Below, piece after piece: positions 10,903 through 22,144 of a DNA stretch of 64,000 nt (positions within the stretch are counted from its first letter, which is position 1; each line of letters begins with the position of its first letter). The stretch covers positions 1 to 64,000 of the forward strand of contig CAUYLG010051145.1 of the NCBI GenBank assembly GCA_963573385.1. Direction: 5' to 3'. Position numbers and translations under genes: made by a program. The notes beneath the pieces were generated by a model that worked only from the letters and a program-made list of their open reading frames with translations, did no database searches and had not been told where the DNA came from. The stretch is from Cacajao melanocephalus. Lineage: Eukaryota > Chordata > Mammalia > Primates > Pitheciidae.

Positions 10903-11110
10903 TGTGGCCTATGAGCCGAATCTGACCTGCTATGTGTTTTTGTGAATAAAGTTTTATTGAGACACAGCTACACTCATTCATTAAATATTGTCTGTGTCTG
11001 CTTTCACAATACAACAGCAGAGGTGAATAGTCATAGCACATACTATACCACCTGCAAGGCCTAAACTGTTTACTATCTGGGGCTTTACAGCAAAGTTTTG
11101 CCAACCTCTG
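10903..11110 (+). mobile_element. hAT element, right piece
   Basis: Continues the hAT element after the LTR: tgtggcctatgagccgaatc, the aataaagttttattgagaca block, the gcaaggcctaaactgtttac block and the terminal ttgccaacctctg. No 8-bp target duplication could be recognised. Confidence 0.88.
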
Positions 11111-11134
11111 AGTTTAATTATTTGGGATTAATCT

Positions 11135-11235
11135 TATTAATTCATTTGTTTATTCATGTATTTAACAAATAGTTAACAAGTAGCTACCATTTGCCAGACA
11201 CTATTTTAAGATCTAAGGTTTAGCACTACTTACAT
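11135..11235 (-). repeat. L2/MIR-like fragment, antisense
   Basis: A ttcatttgtttattcatgta run and gccagacactattttaagat are typical of reversed L2 or MIR 3' sequence. Too diverged to choose between them. Confidence 0.5.
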
Positions 11236-11379
11236 TATTAGACAAGTTTGTGATCCTCAATTTCTTAATCTAGTACTAAGTATGTTTTTCTTTTATTTTT
11301 TTATTTAGGCTATGCTCTGAAGTTTTTATAATGAGGTATGTACCTCTATGCCCCACAAGCAGACCTTCAGGCAATTATT

Positions 11380-11624
11380 TTGGTGGAAGCATTTTGTTTG
11401 GATGGCAAAAAAATAGGCCCAGGAGTGGGGAAGTATGAAAGGGAAGGGAGGACAGTGAAAAAAGAGTTAATTACCAAGCCACCTGCATTGTGAGTGATGG
11501 GGACTTAATCTCCTTAAGAAATTCTGGGAAATCTGCAAAGCATACACCTCAGAAACACCTCAAAGAAGGCCTAAGGAGAGGAGGTATTTATACTCCAACT
11601 CATAAGTGTCATTGGTAGATACTC
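11380..11624 (+). repeat. Unnamed repeat, copy A of a diverged pair
   Basis: The segment 11501-11624 aligns in order and nearly equal length with 12941-13068: both carry cttaatc, a cagaa block about 45 bases on, and then a TTTATA..CCAA / GTCATTGGT.GAT block at the end. Upstream, accaagcca and ttaagcca also correspond. It is a diverged direct repeat, possibly an LTR pair or two copies of an old interspersed family that I cannot name. An AATAAA lies downstream at about 11705. Confidence 0.5.
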
Positions 11625-12869
11625 ATGTGTGTGTATGTGTGCAGGGGGCAAGAGGTGGGGTGGTTTAATTCTTTGCTTACCTTGTATGGTAATTGCCTCC
11701 GTATCAATAAACTCCATTACTCAACACTATATTTTGCTCCCCTTCCCTACCCTAAGGGTGCAGAACTCTCAAAGTTCACTGCCACACCTGTTTTCCCAGT
11801 TTCAGTAGCTACCTATTACCCAGATCTTTAAACGCAGTTATTGAATAATTCTTTACTTCCCGAAGAAGAGTTAGTACTTCCCTGGTCAGTCATGTGGGGA
11901 CAGATATTGAGGAAGGCAAGTATCATCTCCCAAGGCCGCCCCCTAGATGAAGCTTCTGCTTGGTCCCCCAGGAATACTCTATATTGCTATACTCTAGCAA
12001 TAAGGTGTGGATAGCTTCTGAAGTCTCAGAGGGTTAAGGAGAATTTGAGAGTTCAAGAGTTTGGAGTGCATTTATCCAGATGTCCCTCTCCCTGGACATA
12101 TCTCAGGGTTTCCCATCTTCTCTACCCATGCTCTGCCTTAGAATATTGGCTGGAGCTGTTATTTCAACACTGTAGATAGTTCTTTTCTCACATCGGGTCC
12201 TAGCCTCAATTTTCAACCTGCTCTTTTCTGTGTCTGCAGAAGATGAGAGTCCCTTTAAATAATGTCAGAGAGGCCTCTGGCTTTCCTACAGTGCCCTGGG
12301 TTGCTCTTCAGCTCACTTTAGCATACCATTTTCTTCTTTCAGCTCATTGATGGTACTTGGTCCAACTGTCCAATTCCACCATCTTTCCAGTGGCCATCGC
12401 CATCCTATCTCTCAAGTGCCAGAGAAACTGCATAAGCTAGTGCATCCTTTTCCAGCTGTGCCCCATCCCAATTCAGTCTTAGGTAAAAGTCTCAGCAGTT
12501 ATGATTTCATAGCACACCATTCCACTTGTGACTAGCAAAGGTAATTTTGTTTGCATTTTGCTAGTTTCTAGCTACAAAGACCAGTTCTAAAGATGTGTTT
12601 CCTAGGACCACTTTGAGTTCCAACCTGAGTTCCCAGGTTTTAGTACTGAAAGTCTCACATCCTGAAAAGCCACAGGTTCTAGGCAAATTTGAAATGCTTT
12701 TCCTAACACTGTCTTGATTTTAAAATTGCAGGTCCCATGTCCCAGGAACACCCTCAGTCCTGAGCAAACTACATGGCCGGTCACCCAAGTTCCAACTGTC
12801 TTATTACTCCAGAATTGGATCCTGAGGTAGATCCAGGTTTATTCTGGAGATGCAGAACACTTTAATGTG
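11625..12869. other. Unassigned; probably old repeat material
   Basis: Sits between the two copies of the unnamed repeat. It is richer in C and T on the plus strand than its surroundings. The segment 12600-12830 (caggtcccatgtcccaggaa and ggatcctgaggtagatccag) looks like part of the same repeat system as copy B. If the pair are LTRs this would be the internal region, but I saw no gag, pro or pol similarity. Confidence 0.35.
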
Positions 12870-13068
12870 ATACAGAAAAGATAAGACAGCCAATCAATCA
12901 AAGAAACATGTATTAAGCCAGATATCACAGTAAGCAACCAGAGCTTAATCCCATGGGAGACTCCAGAAAATAGGGCAAAACACAAGTTTCAGAAGTTTCC
13001 CAGTAGAGATGCAAGGGTGTGGGGGATTTATATGCCAATTTCTGAGAGTCATTGGTGAATGGCTACTC
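12870..13068 (+). repeat. Unnamed repeat, copy B of a diverged pair
   Basis: Partner of 11380-11624; see that entry for the alignment. Copy B keeps gacagccaatcaatcaaaga and a gggggatttatatgccaatt block. The 70-codon frame starting at 13009 lies in it and is not considered a gene. Confidence 0.5.
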
Positions 13069-13889
13069 CTAGAGGGTTTTAAATTTCAGGTACTTCCGGC
13101 CTGCTGGCCACAAATAGAATGGTGTGCTTGTAATTCCAAGAAAAATAAAAGCAAATTCTGGCTTAAGTATGCAGACATCGGCAGCAGGAATTTGGTGGGA
13201 GACACTGAGGGGTCTGGATGAGATGAGTAGGGAAAATTAGCATTTGTTACTGCTCACGCCTTGCAGTACTCAGATCCATTTGTGACCCTTGTTAAGTTGA
13301 CATCGTCATGATAAGGGAATGGCTGACTGGTCATGATTTATTACAGGAGTTTTTATGGGAAAAGTTGCAATCCTATTCCTCATCTCTCTTCTCTAACACA
13401 CATTTTAGGTTCCTCTGCCTTTGGCCAGCAATTCTGTTTCCCCGGTGAGGGCAGAGCATCCTCTCCTGGACTAGAGTCAATTTATATTTTACTCTCTTGA
13501 ATTGGGAGCCAGGAATAGAAATTTATAGTTTGTAGATTTGCCAGTGTGATAATTCAAATGCTGTCTAATGGTCCATAGTTAGAGATATTTCAGTTGTCTC
13601 TGTTATGGGGCTGAATGTCTTCACTTGAAACAGAACTCCTGTATCCACCCAAGGCCAGCTCCCTCTCATCAGTATTGAAAAGAGGTGATCCTATATATTT
13701 TCTTCATTCCTCTGTCGCAGATCTCATAAATCATTTTACTAAATTGATGAGACAATATCAATTCCAATGCTTCATTTAAACATAGAACCCCAACTCAGGA
13801 AATATGGTAGGGTGGAAGCAATCTGCTTCCTTTTCATTTTTATATATTAGAAACAATTATTTAATTGTAATTTTATAACTTGGTCATTG
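13069..13889. other. Unassigned sequence
   Basis: No gene or named repeat identified. Confidence 0.4.
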
Positions 13890-14399
13890 CAGCGTGTGAT
13901 ACGCAAAACAAGTACTCTCTCTAAAGACGTTCATATCCAAATCCACAGAACCTGTAAATGGGTACCTTACATAGCAAAAGGGGCTTTGCAGGTGTTTATA
14001 AATTAAGGACCTTGGTATGGGGAGGTGATCCTGGATTACCTGAGTGGACTCAATATAATTACAAAGATTCTTGTAAGTGAAAGATACAGGCTCCAGTCAG
14101 AGTCAGAGACGGAAATGTGATTACAGAAGCAATGGGTAGAGTGATGCAATGGTTGGCTTTGAAGACAGAGGAAGTGGTCATGAGCCAAGTGGTGTGGGTG
14201 GCTTCTAGAAGCTGGAGAAGGCAAAGAACCAATTCTCTCCTAGAACCTTCAGAAAGAGTGCAGCCCTGCTGACACCTTGATTTAAGCCCCCTAAAATGCA
14301 TTTCAGACTTCTGATCTCACTGCAAGATAATACATTTTTGTATTTAAAGCCACTAAGTTCATGGTAGTTTGCTATTGCAACAATAAGAAGCTAATCACA
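13890..14399 (+). mobile_element. MLT1-type MaLR LTR
   Basis: An old MaLR LTR of about 510 bp: a diverged start near 13890, cccaaa-type central blocks seen as gctttgcaggtgtttataaa and a gattacctgagtggactcaa segment, then ctgctgacaccttgatttaa and gccactaagttcatggtagt, closing at gctaatcacag. The order and spacing match the MLT1 group. The minus-strand frames at 14036-14301 are by-products. Neither flank shows a readable target duplication. Confidence 0.9.
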
Positions 14400-14484
14400 G
14401 GTGACGACAATCATCTTTTGCAGCTAAAGTTGAAGCAGTGATGTCTCTACTTCTGCTGGAACTATAGTATAGATGCTAATAATC

Positions 14485-14670
14485 TAGTTAGTGAAATCAA
14501 GTTCACAGCTCTATCAGTTATTCACTATGTGGCCTTCAGAAAGTTATGCAACAACTTTAAGCCTTGGTTTCCTCATCTGTAAATTGGGGAAATAATGATT
14601 TGTATCTTATATTGTTGTTATAAACATTGAGCAAGATAATCTATATAATGCATTTAAGAGGTGTTTAAAC
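14485..14670 (+). repeat. MIR SINE
   Basis: Contains ggtttcctcatctgtaaatt and the gttgttataaacattgagc block in MIR order, following a tctatcagttattcactatg 5' part. Confidence 0.85.
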
Positions 14671-15399
14671 TTGAATCAATTTTGTGAGATTGATTTCCCC
14701 TTCTTCTCTTCCTTACCATTTCCCACATAGACACATAGAATCCTGGGGAAGATAAGGAATATTCACAAGGTCTCTGAGTTATTAATAGACATAGCTGAGA
14801 TCGGCTTCTCAGTTTTTCACTCCTGAGTCAATGTTGAAAATACAATGAGTTCTAAATTCCAGAGGTAAAGAAAAAAAATGTTCTTAAAGTGATACACAGA
14901 GCCACACATATTTAGTAATGGCTCTCAGAAAACAACTGACTGCTGCTTGTTGAACAGAATTGTATGTTGATACCTGTTTTCAGATGTTTAAAAACTATAG
15001 TTTCATGATTTTTAAATGTATAGTCCATAGAAAAAGGCTTGTATAATGTTTTCTGTGGCTAACATATCTTTGGGTTCAGTCCATAACTATTTACAAAGGT
15101 GAGCTCTGGTGGCAAGGTGAAAAAAGGTTGCAAATTGGGAGGTTTCAGGATTAGAAATCACCCAGTGATTGCTGAAGATAAGACCAAATTGTGGAGATAT
15201 TTGCCATTATATATAAAATTCACACATGACAATGAGTAATAAGTTACTGTTTCTATCACTTTCATAGTGTAAATGATATCAAAGTGCTTTCTTTACTGCC
15301 TCCTCAAACTTTCTCCAACAATTGAGAAAACATATTGGAGAAAATTCCTGTGAAGAGCCTGAAGAAGAAGACCATGCTATAGGAGGACTATGCTTTAGG
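14671..15399. other. Unassigned sequence
   Basis: About 730 bases with no repeat or coding signature that I can name. Confidence 0.45.
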
Positions 15400-15690
15400 T
15401 GTCATTTATAATAATAGTAGCAATAGTGAATGCTCATTGGGTGCATGGAAAATGCCAGGCACATCACTAATCACACACACACACACACACACACACACCC
15501 CACAAGTGTGTTATATACATAAAACATTTGTTCCTTATAACAACCCTGGAAAGCAGATTCTATTATTTGAATGTGTAGATGAGGAAACTGAGGCAGGGAG
15601 GCTAAAGAACCTCCTCAAGGTCACAGAGTTAGTAAGTGACGGAAGTGGGAATTGAGCTCAGGCAGCCTGGCTGCAAAGCCTATATTCTAC
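15400..15690 (-). repeat. MIR SINE, antisense, carrying a (CA)n
   Basis: Reversed MIR: aatgccaggcacatcactaa, then a CA microsatellite, then gatgaggaaactgaggcagg, aaggtcacagagttagtaag and a caggcagcctggctgcaaag end. The microsatellite sits where MIR would read through to the ttatctcatttaa block. Confidence 0.88.
15472..15498. repeat. (CA)n microsatellite inside MIR
   Basis: Thirteen uninterrupted CA units, inside the MIR at 15400-15690. A likely length polymorphism. Confidence 0.97.
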
Positions 15691-16380
15691 CCACTAATAA
15701 GTTACCTTGGAAGGAATAGTACACATCTCTGAGAGAACAGAACACAGGACAGGTGGGTTTCGAAAGCAAGAGGGGGAATGCTGGGTAGTGAGTGCAAATG
15801 CAGGTAAGGGGCCACAGCAGCACCCTGACATCTACAATAAACAAGGGGCACTCAGTATGTGTCTGCACAATGACAGAAGTGGCCTGGGATATAGGGAGCC
15901 GATAAGTAATAGTCTTTACCTAGTTCACAGTTTAGCCAAGGGCCAGCCCTAGCTAAATGAATTAAAGGATCAGAGAAAATAAGATCTTTTGTAAAAGTGT
16001 GCTTGCTTGACTTAGTGACTCATTTGGGAATTATTAACCCAAGTGCCAGGGTGGAGTGAGCATAATTGTCTTTACTTAGAAGAGCACCTGAGCCTAAATT
16101 GCTGGGTGCAAATAAATCTATTCCTGGGAGGCAGCTGGGGAGCCCCTGCAGGCTTGTTCCTGGCCTCCTCCTCTGGGGGCTAGAGGAGGCAGCTATGCAC
16201 AAAGCATTCTTTAGGCTGAAGTGAGAATTTACTCCTGAATGCTAATGGGGGCTTGCTTCTTGTGTAATCAAGGCTACTGGAGGAAAAAAAAAAACTGGGG
16301 AGGAAGAGAAGTTTATTTTTGATGCCTCCGTACTGTTCTCTGACTTATATGCCTCATTACCTCAAAAGTCCACCATTGCA

Positions 16381-16384
<4 letters not shown>
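15691..16384. other. Unassigned sequence
   Basis: Repeat-poor. The frames at 15680-15952 and 16020-16202 show no protein family features. An A11 run lies at about 16282. Confidence 0.4.
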
Positions 16385-16420
<36 letters not shown>

Positions 16421-16444
16421 TGTGTGTCTGTGTGTCTGTGTGTA
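16385..16444. repeat. (TG)n microsatellite with TC interruptions
   Basis: A pure TG run of about 17 units followed by three tctgtg interruptions. Alternating purine-pyrimidine DNA of this length can adopt Z-DNA. The 79-codon frame starting at 16390 (Cys-Val repeats) is a translation of this microsatellite. Confidence 0.97.
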
Positions 16445-19259
16445 TCTTTCAGAATCTCCCTTTTCCCTCCAGGAGTGTCACCCTCCTAAATTGCCAGTGC
16501 CCTCATAATTTTTTCACAATCCATACCTTCTTCAGCCTCCTCCTGTGGCACCACCTCCACACAGCAGCTCCAATTACATGGTTTCCATGGGCAGAAACCT
16601 ACAAAGGCAAGCAATGGTTGTACAAATAACTGATGCAACTTCAAGTAAGCCTGGGGCAGATATTTTTAAACAATATTGTTTTTGTCCATAACACTTTACC
16701 TCGAAGAAATGAAACTAGACTGGTAGAATTTCAGGCAGAGAAGCGGACAGGTACGGGGACTATTCTAGACTGGGTCCTTCTCCAGAAATCCTTGCATTAT
16801 ATTTTTACAGTGAGCTTCTTGTTTGCTTATGCATAGCTTTACTCTGGCCCCTATGAATGTGGAGAAACTGCTCTCCACTGTCTCTTGGGTCAGTCTCTGT
16901 TGAGCTGTGGGTCTTTGTCATGGATGTCAGATATATATGCCTTAGAGAAAAGATAAAAGAGTTGGATGGGCGGGCTTGAGAGAGGCTATATAATTTTATT
17001 GAGCAATATTTCTTCTTTAAATCGGCTCATGGATAATTCAATTAGCTGGCTTTTGATTGCTCTTTTTAGCGGTTAGGCTCTATGTAATGAAAATGTGGAT
17101 TCTTCAAGTCTCACAATCACAAACCAGCTTGTCAGGATGGATGATTCAACAGATTCCACAGAGGGTTTGACATAGGTTCAAGTGTGTACTGACCATATTC
17201 CTCTTCAGTGTGTGTGTACTCTCCTTCTTGCTGGCTCTCTCTGGATGTCTTTCTCAGCTTTGTTTGGAGATGGAGCTAACAGTTGTAGAAAATAAATATC
17301 TGCCTAAACTGAGTGGACAGCAGCCAGTGAGAATACTGTGAAACTTACCCATGGAAAGCTCTGTGACATGGTGTATGTGAGTCTGTCTCTCTCGTTGATG
17401 CTATATGCAGATGGTATATATCAGCTACTAGAGTTTGAAAAGGAGATTTATTAAGTGTCACGTTGAGAGTTGTGTTTTCATCTTGATTATGAGAATGACA
17501 TAATATAATTTTAAAAACAATTGATGCTTGATAAATTTCTCTGTTTGTATGGACTTCCCATTTCAGGAATTCTACATGTAATTCAGTCTGCCTGTCCTGA
17601 GAGAAGTCCTGAGAAAAGAGACTGTGTTCACTCAGCATGATGAATGGTTTCTCTATGAGAACAGGTTAAAAGGTGCAGTGGAAATCATGCAGGGATACAA
17701 GGTCTGAGTAGGAACGGCATATACATCCACAAAATTAGAAAGGGTACAGGCAGAATGAAAACACACTTGTTTATCATATCACTGAAAACTAGGGAGGCAG
17801 GTTTGCTTGAAGCTTGAAAGTGGTGATTTAAGACCAGAAGAACAGGTGCATTTTGCATAGGTCATAAGCACTATTGATCATGTGCAGTATGTTGGAAGGG
17901 AAGTAGATTCCAAAAAAGAGCAGATATGTACATGAAGAATGAAACTGTAGTTGATGATTAAAGGTACATTATGAACATTCAGGAAATGTCTCTGTTTTTG
18001 AAGATGAGGTCATCTTTCTCCACAAAACACCTTTCAGGAAAGGAAGGGAAGGTTGAACCACTGGTGCAGCTTGGTTTCTCTCTTTCTGTGTGCCCCGAAT
18101 GTATCACATTTATCCCTCATCAGAGAGACTTTCCTTTTTCTTGGCAAATGTAGAAATGATACCTCAAACTATATGGTTTTTGTTTCCGAAGACATGGTAG
18201 GGGGTTCAATGCTTCCGGCAAACATATACTAGACATAAGTATGTGATATTTTATTTTAGAAGCTGTCAGTTGATCTTTTGCTACTACATTTCTAACAGCC
18301 AAAACCTCTTAGTGACTATCACTTTTTTTTTCTTCAATAATCTTATTTTTCTGTAGACAAAGTGGTCTCAAACTAAGCTATATCTGGGATTAGGGAGGAG
18401 GTAGGTAGTTTAGACTATCAAGGTGAATCAAGGGCACTACAATAGGGGATGGTAAGGACTGCAGGAAACTGGAGCTCCTATGCTTTCATTAAGGGAGACT
18501 TCTGCTATTCAGTTTCACGCAATAGTTGCCACATGAGGCTTTGGGCCCAAGATTGTGATCCCATGCAAATCATTTCAAGGGATGTCAGAAACATGGTCAA
18601 ATAAGCAAAGATTTTTTTATCATTTAAATAATGCACAGGCCCTGAAAGACTAGTTCATGATTTCTGGAGAGTAATGTATTCTTGAGAAAGTGAGCACCAA
18701 ACAAATAAACAGCAAGAACAAAGCATCAACAAAACAAAAAGCAGGTTCTTAACCAAACCAATGAAAATAAAATCAATAAGGAAATGTGACTTCCTATACA
18801 TGTGCCTGACCCTAGAGTTTTTCCACTAGAAAAATCTAAACCGTAAGCTGAAATCCCTGTTCTCTGCTGGCTGCACAACAAGAATGGAGACAAATATTTC
18901 AGTTTGAAGCGGTAAGGAAGGATTCATAGAGGAGGTAATATTTGAATTATGATTTGAAATTTGGATATGGCTTAGTTAAGAGATAACCACAATGAAGAAG
19001 CAGTCCTCATGGGTTGAATGAAGGGAAGAAATGCTCCATGGTAGGGAAAGTTACCAGTTCCTTTTCTGGGGAAATGGTAACACCAAAAGCTCTCAAATGC
19101 AGTTAGTTGAAAGCACTAGTTTTTGACAGTCTAAAGTGGCAGTCTTGAGTCTGAACTTTATCATCTAGCAGGTGGTTGCCAACTCAAATGCCCACAGGGG
19201 CCAGGCAGGTAACCTAAAAAGAAAAATGATTTTGGAGAAGGGGACACTTTATCCGGATT
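16445..19259. other. Long unassigned block
   Basis: About 2.8 kb without any SINE, LINE, LTR or DNA transposon that I can identify. Short minus- and plus-strand frames up to 97 codons (17345-17638) show no family features. It could hold single-copy or very old repeat sequence. Confidence 0.45.
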
Positions 19260-19278
19260 AAAAAAAAAAAAAAAAAAA
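19260..19278. repeat. Poly(A) run, A19
   Basis: A pure A run of 19. No Alu, L1 or processed pseudogene body is recognisable immediately upstream, so it is listed as a simple repeat only. Confidence 0.9.
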
Positions 19279-20151
19279 CAGGCTCAGCTCCAGCGGATCC
19301 TTGCCATGTAGAAATGCAGCACCAGCATTGCCTACGATAAGTTTGAAATCTGGGTTTTTATTTGCAAGTTAGGATTTTAAAATGTTGGCAGCAAATTCAC
19401 ATTAAAAAAGAAAAGTGTGAATCAAAGCTTATTTGAAAGCCCATATGTAAAATAAACGCAGGGCTGCTCGGTGGTGGGGGCTGGGGTTGCCCAGGCCTCA
19501 GTCACTGAGCTACATTCTTTCTCTTCTTGAGTTAATAGCAGATTTCATCTTAGAGAACATTTAAATATTACTGCTACTGGTAATAAGAGACCACTGAAGA
19601 TGCAATAAATTTGGCATGGATCATAACTATACATATTTTTTCAAAAGTTTGCACATGGACAACAAATATAAAATGAAAATAGTTTTTGAAAGTAAAAATA
19701 TTTTTAAAAGGTTACATTTCATAATTATAATGTAAAATTTAAGTTAGGAAAACATTGATTAAAAATATCTTGCTAGAGTTCTGTGACTTTGTCACCAATA
19801 GAAATCTCAGCTATTTTTATATGGTTGACATGTAGATAGCTTGAAAAATCAATTAGGGTTCTTAGTACAGGTATTTTGAAATCACAGTCATTATTCAGAC
19901 CTGCAGACGTGACGTCAGATTATATTTTTTAATGCTTGAATAAAGAAGCATAGATGTTATTATATCGCACATTTTTAAAATGTTATTTCACTATAATTAG
20001 TTTCTTTTTTAATCCTTTATTTTAAAAGGGATGCATAGGCTTTCACCAGACCACTAAAGGAGTCCATGGTTTGAGAAAGGTTAAGGAGCCTGTTCAGAAC
20101 CAGCGTAGCAGTAAATAAAAAGGTTACTCACTCTGGCAGTGACAGAATTGC
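19279..20151. other. Repeat-free AT-rich block with an intact CRE
   Basis: No transposable element recognised. The palindromic CREB/ATF site tgacgtca is at 19910-19917, see the separate entry. The rest is AT-rich. Confidence 0.45.
19910..19917. promoter_or_regulatory. Candidate full CRE (TGACGTCA)
   Basis: A perfect 8-base cAMP response element palindrome, inside acgtgacgtca, so two CpG dinucleotides survive within 11 bases in an otherwise CpG-depleted, AT-rich stretch. CREB/ATF proteins bind such sites and CpG methylation blocks binding. Sequence match only; there is no sign of a promoter or exon next to it. Confidence 0.4.
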
Positions 20152-20238
20152 TTTTCTCTTCCTCCCTCCCTCCCTCCCTCCCTCCCTCCATCCCTTCCTC
20201 CCTTCCTCCCTTCCTTCCTTTCTTTCTTTTTCTTTCTT
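20152..20238. repeat. Polypyrimidine (TCCC/CCTT/CTTT)n tract
   Basis: A tract of about 85 bases grading from TCCC units to TTCC and then TTTC units. It can form triplex structures and is likely to vary in length. Confidence 0.95.
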
Positions 20239-22082
20239 AATTTGATGAATTATATTAAAAACTGAATAAAATATATACTCCTGGAATAAAGCTCTTTGAG
20301 TTATGATGACCTAATATTTTCTGAGGATTTCCTACCTGGTAAGGACTTTTTACCTTTTTAATGTGAGTTTCCTGTGGCTTACAGGAATTCAGCTGGAATT
20401 CTACATTACTCTGCAACAGAATAAAAAACAAACTTAATAAGTTGACAACTTAAAAGAAATAAATTCAAATGTATAAAAGCAGAATAGGCGAGAACAGGCA
20501 GAATGCTGCTGTGTAGCAAACCCACATGGAGAGGTAAAAACATGATGGGATGGGAAAGGAAGATGGCCAATCTGCATCATGTGAAAAACCAGCTGGGAGG
20601 ACATTTACTCCAAAAAAAGAAATGGGGATAGTTGATGGGAAGTCAGGAGGACTTTCTTGGCTCTTTTAGGAAAAACATCTTCTGAAGCATTTTTTTTTTG
20701 TTACCTGAACAGTGATGAAAGGACAAAGTTTCAATTTACTAGGCAAATGCACTGGCTGTGACCAAATTAGTTCAGAATTTGCTATTATTTAAATGTAGTT
20801 TCTTGTATTTATTAAAATGAAGTGACTGCCATATTAAAATTGAAAACGAGCAGTTGCACATGCAAATTATTTCTAAAGTTCAACTGCTGCTAAATGAGAC
20901 GCAGTGCTCCTAAACTTAGAAATGCTTAACATAAATTATGACCTAATTAACATTTGCATGGTAATCCGGACTTCCTACAGCTTATTCTGCTAATTAACAC
21001 ATGACAAATGAGCACACATTAATATTTTATTGTAACATAACTTGTCCAGGAAAGCTTCTTAACTCCTCAGAAAATATTTTGTATTTTGTGTAATTTATTT
21101 TTTGCCATTTTCTGCTTGAGAAGTATCCTATTGTGGTTTATACCATTGTATAATTTTAATGATAAAATTGTCTTGTGTTGTAAATTTAATAAGATCAGCA
21201 AAGATGCCAGCTCTAGGAATCTTTTTTCTTCATTTAAACTCTTTTCTTTATTCTTTCTGGGGAATATCCACATTTTTGAGAGAAAATAAAACGAATTGCC
21301 TTGATATGTACATCTTAGCTAATTATCACTTTCCATGGTGGGTTGCCTCCCAGAGCTATGGGTTCATGAATAAATGTAGATCCATTAAGAAGAGCAAAAT
21401 CATGTATAAGGCTATAGATTTTATGCTTTGCAAGTGGTTTCCTTTTGATTGTATATTCAGTTTGTGTCATCTCTTATCTAAATTGTAACAGCTCTCAAAT
21501 TAGGGAGATTGGAATACTTCTACCACTACCACAGAGAGAGAGCAATGTCAATTGTAACTTTAATTTTTATCGGGGCACAGTTTTTCAGTTTCTATTTGCT
21601 CTTCTGGCATATCATAGGAGTTTTTGTTTCTTTTAATTTGTTTTACTTGGGATTTTCCAAGGATGACTGCAGAATGCATTTTTATCTGGTCATATAAATC
21701 TGAGCCTGTGATCTTCAAGGTCTGGGAAATTTTCTCAACTAGAGTGGGAGTATTTTGCCCTGATGGGCAATGTATTGCATGTTTTGCAAGCACATTACAA
21801 GGGCATGTGATGAACGATTGAGAGGGTCCCAGTGTCTTCCCCTTTATGTTTAAAGAAACCCTTGAGGTTATTGAGCACTTTCCTGCTGAATGCTCGAATA
21901 CTAGTCACAGCTTCCAAAACCTATTTCTGTCAGTGCCTTTTGACTTAGAACCCACAGGGGAGCTGGAGAAAGTGCTGGAGAGTACAAATTGTGAGTGGCA
22001 ACATAGATGAATTTGCATATGTGTGTGTATATACATAGGTAAATAAAGAGATGACATAGACATATGTGTATATACATAGTTT
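20239..22082. other. Repeat-free block with homeodomain/POU-type motifs
   Basis: About 1.8 kb with no recognisable transposable element. Overlapping open frames at 21067-21821 on both strands (up to 109 codons) are low-complexity translations of AT-rich DNA without family features. The motif cluster at 20850-21000 is listed separately. Confidence 0.45.
20850..21000. promoter_or_regulatory. Candidate enhancer-like motif cluster
   Basis: Within 150 bases there are two perfect POU octamers in opposite orientation (atgcaaat at 20860-20867 and atttgcat at 20952-20959) and two perfect TAATTA homeodomain cores (20944-20949 and 20991-20996). This kind of clustering is seen in developmental enhancers of vertebrates. 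AT-rich DNA yields such motifs by chance, so the call is a hypothesis. Confidence 0.3.
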
Positions 22083-22109
22083 TGTGTGTGTGTGTGTGTG
22101 TGTGTGTAT
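22083..22109. repeat. (TG)n microsatellite
   Basis: About 13 TG units, preceded at 22019-22080 by tgtgtgtatatacata motifs and followed by the L1 fragment. The minus-strand frame over it (His-Thr repeats) is not a gene. Confidence 0.95.
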
Positions 22110-22144
22110 GCCTCTGTCTATTCATAGATCTGTCTCTTTATTTT

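Noticed and set aside
11934..11950. CTCF-like motif (gccgccccctagatg)
   Set aside because: The core resembles a reversed CTCF site, but an extra base disrupts the tgg end. Without binding data it is too weak to list.
16390..16629. 79-codon plus-strand frame starting with Cys-Val repeats
   Set aside because: It is the translation of the TG microsatellite and its flank.
19260..19278. A19 run as the tail of a processed pseudogene or SINE
   Set aside because: No retrocopied body, SINE or L1 is recognisable upstream.
21067..21821. Stack of overlapping frames of 62-109 codons on both strands
   Set aside because: AT-rich sequence with few stops in several frames; the translations are hydrophobic low-complexity runs with no shared features.
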